From: Pseudomonas cedrina subsp. cedrina
Lineage (GTDB): Bacteria; Pseudomonadota; Gammaproteobacteria; Pseudomonadales; Pseudomonadaceae
Direction: 5' to 3'
DNA: 64,000 nt
Assembly: GCF_001983175.1 (NCBI RefSeq)
Contig: NZ_MNPW01000020.1
Location: forward strand, 1 to 64,000
Shown here: positions 58,664 to 64,000 of the stretch, piece after piece
Numbering within the stretch: position 1 is the stretch's first letter
How the letters are laid out: every line of letters begins with the position of its first letter
Made by a program: the position numbers and the translations under genes
Notes under the pieces: generated by a model
Seen by the model: only the letters and a program-made list of their open reading frames with translations
The model's database searches: none
What the model was told of the DNA's origin: nothing

Positions 58664-61600
58664 ATGAAGTCTGCCCCTCTGCGGTCCCCCAACGTTCCGC
58701 AACGCAAGGATCTGACCCCCAGCACCCTGACCTTTCCAGTGGTCGGCATTGGCGCGTCGGCGGGCGGGCTGCAAGCGGTGAAAGCATTTTTCGAGCACAT
58801 GCCCAAAGACTGTGGCATGGCGTTCGTGGTGGTACTGCACCTGTCTCCCGATCATCAGAGCGTGGCGGACAAGATCATCCAGGAGTCGACGGGCTTGCCG
58901 GTCGTGCAGATCAATGACACCACGCCCATTGAAAAAAACCACGTGTATGTCATCTCGCCTGCACAGCGGTTGATGATGAATGATGGTTATCTGGGCGTAT
59001 CGCCGTCGTCACGTGAAGGCGGCACTCACATTGCCATCGACCTGTTTTTTCGCGACTTGGCCGACACCCACAAAGAGCGCGCGTTTTGCCTGATCCTCTC
59101 AGGCACCGGTTCCGACGGCGCGGTGGGGCTTTCGCGCATCAAGGAACAAGGCGGCATCACCCTGGTGCAAGCGCCGGAAGATGCCGAATTCGACGGCATG
59201 CCGCTGGCGGCGATCGAGACGCAAATGGTCGATCTGGTACTGCCCGTGGTGGAGATGCCGCAAAAGTTGCTGGAGTTATGGCGCAACGCCCAGTCGATCA
59301 TCCTGCCCAACGCCAATGACCCCGAGATCCACACCACCCCACCCGTGACCGAACGCGACGCGGCGGTGGCCGAACAGTTGCTGCTCGACATCCTTATCCA
59401 ACTGCGCGCCAGTACCGGGCACGATTTCAAGCACTACAAACGCGCCACCGTATTGCGCCGCATTGAGCGGCGCCTGCAAGTCACCGCCCAGCCCGACCTG
59501 GCCGCCTACTACACCTACCTCCAGGCGCATCCGGAAGAAACCAAGGCGTTGCTGGGTGACATGCTGATTGGCGTGACCAATTTCTTCCGCGACCGCGAAG
59601 CCTTCGAAGCCCTAGAGCGTGATGTGATCCCGAACTTGGTGAAGTCCCTGGAAGACAGCGTGCCGCACCGCGAGGAAGTGCGCATCTGGTCAGCCGGTTG
59701 TTCGACCGGGGAAGAGGCCTACAGCCTGGCGATGCTGGTGGCCGAACAACTGGCGCTGGACGCCAGCAGCGCGAAAATGCAGGTGTTTGCCACCGACATT
59801 GACGAGCGCGCCATCAGCCATGGCCGCAGCGGAGTGTATTCCGAAGCGATCATCACTGACGTACCGCCGTCGCGTTTGCGCCAGTACTTTTCCAAGGAAA
59901 AAAACCAGCACTACCGGGTGCGCAAGGAAATCCGCGAGCGGGTGTTGTTCGCCAAGCACAGCCTGCTGGCGGACCCGCCATTCTCGCAGATCGACCTGAT
60001 CGTATGCCGCAACCTGTTGATCTACCTGGACCGTGAAGTGCAGCGCGAGATCCTGCAACTGTTCCACTTTGCGCTGCGCCCCGGTGGCTACCTGTTCCTG
60101 GGTTCCTCGGAGTCGGCCGACGGCTGCCAGGACCTGTTCGTGCCGGTGGACAAGCGCAACCGCATCTTTCGCGTGCGCGCCGGCTCCTCGGCGGTTCGCC
60201 GCGCGCCCACCATGCCGCGAGGCGGCTATGTGCGTGCCAACGCCCCGGTCGCTGCGGCGGAAATCAAGGCGCCCACCAAGCGTTCATTCGCCGATATGCA
60301 CCTGCGCGCATTGGAGAAGGCCGCACCGCCCAGCGTCATTGTCGACCTGCAGGCCGATATCCTGCACATGAGCGAAGGCGCGGGGCGCTACCTGCGCTAT
60401 GTGGCCGGGGAAATCACCCACAATCTATTGGCCCTGGTCCATCCCGATTTGCGCCTGGATATCCGCACGACACTGTTCCAGGTCCAGCAATCGAATATCC
60501 CGGTGACCTCGCGCAAGGTGCGCATCCAGCGCGATCAGTGCACTTACCTGGTGGACATCACCGCTCGCCCCTACCGCGATGAGGCCACCGAAAGCGACTA
60601 CGTGCTGGTGATGTTCCAGGAAACCGTAGTCGACCCCGAGCAGTCCGACGCCGCCAGCGTCAGCCATGCGGAAAACGCGATCATGAGCAACCTGGAACGC
60701 GAGCTGCAACGCACCAAGCTGCACCTGCAGGACACCATCGAGCAGGCGGAAGTCTCCAGCGAAGAGCTCAAGGCCTCCAACGAAGAGATGCAGGCGGTCA
60801 ACGAAGAACTGCGTTCGGCCACTGAAGAGCTGGAAACCAGCAAGGAAGAGCTGCAGTCGATCAACGAGGAACTCTTGACGGTCAATTACGAGCTCAAGAC
60901 CAAGGTTGAAGAGACCGACAAGGTCAACGACTACCTGACCAACCTGATCGCCTCCACCGACATCGCCACGGTATTCGTCGACCGCAACATGCGCATCCGC
61001 TGGTTCACCCCGCGCGCCACGGATATTTTCAGCATGCTGCCGGTGGACACGGGGCGCTCGTTGATGGACATCACGCACCGACTCCACTACCCGGAAATGA
61101 CCGATGACGCCACCACCGTGTTTGAATCGCTGAGCATGATCGAGCGCGAGATCAGCAGCAAGGACAGCCGCTGGTACATCGCGCGGTTGCTGCCCTACCG
61201 CTCCAGCGAAGACCACATTGACGGCACCGTGCTGACCTTTATCGATATCACCAAACGGCGCCTGGCCGAAGAGGAACTGCGCCTGGGTGAAGAACGCATG
61301 CGCCTGGTGGCCGAAAGCACCCATGACTTTGCCATCATCATCCTGGACGACCATGGCGCCATCACCGATTGGAACACCGGTGCCGAGCTGATCTTCGGCT
61401 ATACCAAGGACGAAGTGCTGGGCGCTTACTACGACCTGATTTTCTCCCCGGAAGACCGCGCCGCCGGCATCCCCGAGAGCGAGTTGCGCGCGGCCCGCGA
61501 ACATGGGCGCGGCGAAGACGAACGCTGGCACGTGCACAAGAATGGCAGCCGCTTCTATTGCAGCGGTGAGGTCACCCTGCTCAAGAGCGACAGCTTGCAA

Positions 61601-62806
61601 GGCTACGTCAAGATTGCCCGTGACCTGACCGGCCACAAGCGCACCCAGGAAGAACAGAGCCAGCGGCTGATGGAAACCCAGACCAACAGCCACCTCAAGG
61701 ATGAATTCTTCGCGGTCATGTCCCATGAACTCAAACACCCGCTGAACCTGATCCAGCTCAACGCCGAATTGCTGCGCCGCTTGCCGGTTACCAAGGCGGC
61801 GGGCCCGGCGGTCAGGGCGGTGGATACCATCTGCGAAGCAGTCTCCAGCCAGGCGCGCATCATTGACGACCTGCTGGATGTCGCCCGGGTGCGCACCGGC
61901 AAGCTCAAGCTGAAGAAACAACCGGTCGACCTGATTCGCACGCTGCAGGACATCCACAGCGTGGTGCTCGCCGACGGGCGTCACCGCCAAGTGACCCTGC
62001 AAACGCCTTCGGTGCCCGGCTCACTGATCGTGGACGTGGACCCTACCCGTATCGAGCAAGTGATCTGGAACCTGGTCAACAATGCACTCAAATTCACCCC
62101 GGAAGACGGGCAAGTGCAATTGGTGCTCAGCCGCTCGGAAGGTCAAGCGCAACTGGACGTCATCGACAGTGGCGCCGGGCTTGCCGAAGACAGCCTGGAA
62201 AAGATCTTCGATTTGTTCGGGCAGGCGGAGAACCAGCATCAGACCCATCAGCGTGAAGGGCTGGGGATTGGCCTGTCGCTGGTCCGCCAACTGGTCGAGG
62301 CGCACGGTGGGTCGGTAAGTGTCTACTCCAAGGGCCTGGGTTTTGGCTGTACCTTCTCGATCAAGTTGCCCCTCAGCGAACAGAGCCACTTGCCCGACAC
62401 TGCCGACGCAAAGGCCGAGAATGAACGCCTGAACGGCGTCAAGGTGCTGCTGGTGGACGACTCCGCCGAAGTGCTGGAAGTGCTGAATATGCTGCTGGAG
62501 ATGGAAGGCGCCCAGGTCAGCGCGTTCAGTGACCCGCTGAGCGCGCTGGAAACGGCCCGCGAGACCCATTACGACCTGATTATCTCGGACATCGGCATGC
62601 CGAAGATGAACGGCCACGAACTGATGCGCAAGCTACGCAAGATCGGCCATCTGCACCAGGTTCCGGCCATCGCGTTGACCGGCTACGGTGCCAGCAGTGA
62701 CCAGAAGAAGACCGCTGACTCAGGCTTCAACAGCCATGTGAGCAAACCCGTGACCCATGAGTCGCTGATCAACCTGATCGAAAAGCTGCGTCAGTCGAGC
62801 CGTTAG
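58664..62806 (+). CDS. CheB-CheR-PAS-histidine kinase-receiver fusion protein
   Basis: A 1380-residue cytoplasmic protein. Order: CheB methylesterase (about 25-200) with S32 (GIGASAGG), H59 (VVLHLS) and D151 (GTGSDGA); CheR methyltransferase (about 230-500) with SAGCSTGEEAYSLAM and IVCRNLLIYLD; a PAS (about 560-665); a heptad-like coiled coil (685-755, repeated NEEL/SEEL); two more PAS (about 765-880 and 890-1000); HisKA H1021 (VMSHELKHPLN); HATPase; receiver with D1309 (LIISDIGMPKMNG). CheB lacks its normal N-terminal receiver. ATG 58664 follows AAGG; a TTG at 58655 is in frame. Such fusions are presumed stress or chemosensory kinases, with unknown methylated substrate. Confidence 0.92.
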   Translation: MKSAPLRSPNVPQRKDLTPSTLTFPVVGIGASAGGLQAVKAFFEHMPKDCGMAFVVVLHLSPDHQSVADKIIQESTGLPVVQINDTTPIEKNHVYVISPAQRLMMNDGYLGVSPSSREGGTHIAIDLFFRDLADTHKERAFCLILSGTGSDGAVGLSRIKEQGGITLVQAPEDAEFDGMPLAAIETQMVDLVLPVVEMPQKLLELWRNAQSIILPNANDPEIHTTPPVTERDAAVAEQLLLDILIQLRASTGHDFKHYKRATVLRRIERRLQVTAQPDLAAYYTYLQAHPEETKALLGDMLIGVTNFFRDREAFEALERDVIPNLVKSLEDSVPHREEVRIWSAGCSTGEEAYSLAMLVAEQLALDASSAKMQVFATDIDERAISHGRSGVYSEAIITDVPPSRLRQYFSKEKNQHYRVRKEIRERVLFAKHSLLADPPFSQIDLIVCRNLLIYLDREVQREILQLFHFALRPGGYLFLGSSESADGCQDLFVPVDKRNRIFRVRAGSSAVRRAPTMPRGGYVRANAPVAAAEIKAPTKRSFADMHLRALEKAAPPSVIVDLQADILHMSEGAGRYLRYVAGEITHNLLALVHPDLRLDIRTTLFQVQQSNIPVTSRKVRIQRDQCTYLVDITARPYRDEATESDYVLVMFQETVVDPEQSDAASVSHAENAIMSNLERELQRTKLHLQDTIEQAEVSSEELKASNEEMQAVNEELRSATEELETSKEELQSINEELLTVNYELKTKVEETDKVNDYLTNLIASTDIATVFVDRNMRIRWFTPRATDIFSMLPVDTGRSLMDITHRLHYPEMTDDATTVFESLSMIEREISSKDSRWYIARLLPYRSSEDHIDGTVLTFIDITKRRLAEEELRLGEERMRLVAESTHDFAIIILDDHGAITDWNTGAELIFGYTKDEVLGAYYDLIFSPEDRAAGIPESELRAAREHGRGEDERWHVHKNGSRFYCSGEVTLLKSDSLQGYVKIARDLTGHKRTQEEQSQRLMETQTNSHLKDEFFAVMSHELKHPLNLIQLNAELLRRLPVTKAAGPAVRAVDTICEAVSSQARIIDDLLDVARVRTGKLKLKKQPVDLIRTLQDIHSVVLADGRHRQVTLQTPSVPGSLIVDVDPTRIEQVIWNLVNNALKFTPEDGQVQLVLSRSEGQAQLDVIDSGAGLAEDSLEKIFDLFGQAENQHQTHQREGLGIGLSLVRQLVEAHGGSVSVYSKGLGFGCTFSIKLPLSEQSHLPDTADAKAENERLNGVKVLLVDDSAEVLEVLNMLLEMEGAQVSAFSDPLSALETARETHYDLIISDIGMPKMNGHELMRKLRKIGHLHQVPAIALTGYGASSDQKKTADSGFNSHVSKPVTHESLINLIEKLRQSSR

Positions 62807-62813
62807 GCTGGGC

Positions 62814-63257
62814 TTATTGATAAGGGATTACGGAGATTTTCCCGTTGCGCTCGAGAATCGCGAACTGGATCTGATCGATCTGGACGATACCTTGAGCGGA
62901 GCGGGCCGCTTCGAGAATATCGCTTTCATCCATCCGCGCGCGCTTGAGGCGCTCGTGGAGCACCTTGCCATGTTCGACCACAATGGTCGGCCCGCCATCC
63001 AGCACGCGGGAGAACCCGCGTGAGCGCAATTTGACGAGTGAGAAGCCAATGTCGATGGCGATCAGCGTGATGATGACCAGGACGGCGTTGGTCAGCGAAA
63101 AATCATCGCCCAGCAGCGCCTGCTGCGTGGCTTCACCGATCACCATCAACAACACTAGGTCAAAGGTGGTCAGTTCCGCCAGGGAGCGCCTGCCGGCGAT
63201 CTTGAACAGCACCAGCAGCACCAGGTAAATGGCCGCCGCCCGCAATACTGAGTCCAT
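62814..63257 (-). CDS. DUF421/YetF family membrane protein
   Basis: A 147-residue protein with three N-terminal helices (AAAIYLVLLVLFKIAGRRSLAEL, FDLVLLMVIGEATQQALL, NAVLVIITLIAIDIGFSLV) and a cytoplasmic YetF domain (GGPTIVVEHGKVLHERLKRARMDESDILEAAR). These proteins are common in stress regulons, but their action is unknown. It lies 12 bases after the next gene upstream on its strand and is convergent with the fusion kinase (7-base gap). Confidence 0.88.
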   Translation of the reverse strand: MDSVLRAAAIYLVLLVLFKIAGRRSLAELTTFDLVLLMVIGEATQQALLGDDFSLTNAVLVIITLIAIDIGFSLVKLRSRGFSRVLDGGPTIVVEHGKVLHERLKRARMDESDILEAARSAQGIVQIDQIQFAILERNGKISVIPYQ

Positions 63258-63269
63258 GCTGGCTGACCC

Positions 63270-63785
63270 CTAGGGATAAATGAATTGTGATAGGCGCACG
63301 GTCGCACCCGTGGCGAGTGCGACCTGGGTGTCGAAACTGCCGACGCCGTCGCTGCGCAAAGTCAGGTGCAACACCGCTTTGCCGTCATCATCGCTGAGCA
63401 GCCAAAGCCTCATGCCCTCGCCCGCGGTACTGGCCTTGAGGGGTTGCGGCTGCAGCATTTCAATATCGAAGCCCTGCAACAGCTCACCGCTGATTGCCAC
63501 CTCAAGCGGCTCGCGCGCCTTGCCCTGCAGATGGATCACCAATACGTCCGAGGAGCCGTTGCGCAGGAAGCGTTGGTACTCCACACGCACCGCCCCATCG
63601 GCGCTGCGCACCTGGGTGGTGCTCAGCGGCCCTTTGGAGAACAGCCCGGCCAAGGTGAGCCCCATGATGACCACCATGGCGTACCAACCGAACCGTTCGA
63701 AGCGCCAGACCTTGCGTTGCAGGGCCATGTCCTCGTTGATCGGGTACCGGCGGCTGTGCAGGTCTTCGTGCGCAGGCAGCTTCAT
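63270..63785 (-). CDS. Hypothetical single-pass membrane protein
   Basis: A 171-residue protein. A cytoplasmic lead (about 1-33) is followed by one helix (FGWYAMVVIMGLTLAGLFS, about 34-52) and a beta-rich periplasmic domain (VRVEYQRFLRNGSSDVLVIHLQG ... LSQFIYP). AAGG before ATG 63785 decides the start; the open frame upstream overlaps the next gene. It is in one operon with DUF421 and a PLDc_N-like protein, a set often kept together in Pseudomonas. No function known. Confidence 0.72.
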   Translation of the reverse strand: MKLPAHEDLHSRRYPINEDMALQRKVWRFERFGWYAMVVIMGLTLAGLFSKGPLSTTQVRSADGAVRVEYQRFLRNGSSDVLVIHLQGKAREPLEVAISGELLQGFDIEMLQPQPLKASTAGEGMRLWLLSDDDGKAVLHLTLRSDGVGSFDTQVALATGATVRLSQFIYP

Positions 63786-63790
63786 CGGCT

Positions 63791-64000
63791 TCAACCTTTG
63801 CTGTGTTCCGCTGAGGACGGGCCTTTGGTCACGCCGCGCGGACCGGCAATACCCCAGGCAGCAGCTCCCACAAACGGCAACAGCACCACCAGGGCGGTCC
63901 AGCCTGCCTTGCTGCCCGATGAGTTTTCGCTTCGCCACAGACTATTGAGCACCCACAGATCGAGCAACACCGCGATGACTGCCAGGAAAATCCAGAGATA
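63791..64000 (-). CDS. Partial PLDc_N-like small membrane protein
   Basis: The 3' part of a gene that runs off the window; 69 codons are visible. One helix (LWIFLAVIAVLLDLWVLNSLW), a polar turn (RSENSSGSKAGW) and a second helix (TALVVLLPFVGAAAWGIAGPRG) match the phospholipase D nuclease N-terminal (PLDc_N) hairpin, which here stands alone without a nuclease. It ends 5 bases before the next gene's start, so it heads or precedes the DUF421 operon. Confidence 0.7.
   Translation of the reverse strand, partial: YLWIFLAVIAVLLDLWVLNSLWRSENSSGSKAGWTALVVLLPFVGAAAWGIAGPRGVTKGPSSAEHSKG

Noticed and set aside
60425..62002. 525-codon antisense frame over the CheB-CheR fusion
   Set aside because: Shadow of the real gene, no family resemblance.
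1..64000. CRISPR arrays, tRNA/rRNA genes, transposases, prophage genes
   Set aside because: Looked for on both strands; no direct-repeat arrays, cloverleaf-like genes or recognisable mobile-element proteins were found.

Overview
The window reads as chromosome of a Pseudomonas species, most likely of the fluorescens group. Codon use is GC-rich, genes are packed in short operons with clear Shine-Dalgarno sites, Pseudomonas-style REP/REPIN palindromes occur at both ends, and the protein families (GbcA/DgcA-like demethylation enzymes, Cyo oxidase, KGG stress proteins, Mn-catalase, LOV-histidine kinase) are typical of that genus. I found no rRNA, tRNA, CRISPR array, insertion sequence or prophage gene.

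Bases 1-16.9 kb form a catabolic region. It holds a GbcA/Stc2-type Rieske oxygenase, two divergent FadR-type regulators, a KdgM-like porin, and a six-gene minus-strand operon (enolase-superfamily enzyme, family-5 solute-binding protein, two permeases, two ATPases) headed by a perfect 18-bp palindromic operator. Beyond it lie an EamA exporter, an orphan betaine-type binding protein, a DgcA/StcD-type flavin demethylase, and a TetR plus pyrroline-5-carboxylate-reductase-like pair. Together the two demethylases, the binding protein and the proline-family reductase suggest N-methylated proline or betaine catabolism. The porin, enolase and peptide-type ABC set may serve a second, sugar-acid-like substrate.

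Bases 17-24.9 kb are a tripartite RND efflux system (MFP-RND on the minus strand, outer-membrane factor divergent) with a FabF-like ketoacyl synthase as last gene of the MFP-RND operon and a TetR repressor. Copies of one 24-bp operator lie before all promoters.

Bases 25.1-34.1 kb are signalling genes: an AraC-output response regulator, a 7TM hybrid kinase and a TonB-dependent receptor in one operon; a PAS-GGDEF protein; and a three-PAS HWE-type kinase overlapping a single-domain response regulator. Then come an M42 peptidase with CinA-C amidase (34.2-35.8 kb) and a ZIP transporter.

Bases 37-64 kb look like a general-stress island. It holds KGG-repeat proteins, a ClpP-like protein, many small proteins, a formaldehyde-dehydrogenase-like enzyme, two diiron ferritin-like proteins, a complete cyoABCDE oxidase operon, a LOV blue-light kinase tail-to-tail with cyoE, a YciE-like protein, Mn-catalase, an OBAP-like lipoprotein, an SDR with an N-terminal extra domain, a 1380-residue CheB-CheR-PAS-kinase-receiver fusion, and a DUF421 membrane operon that runs off the end.
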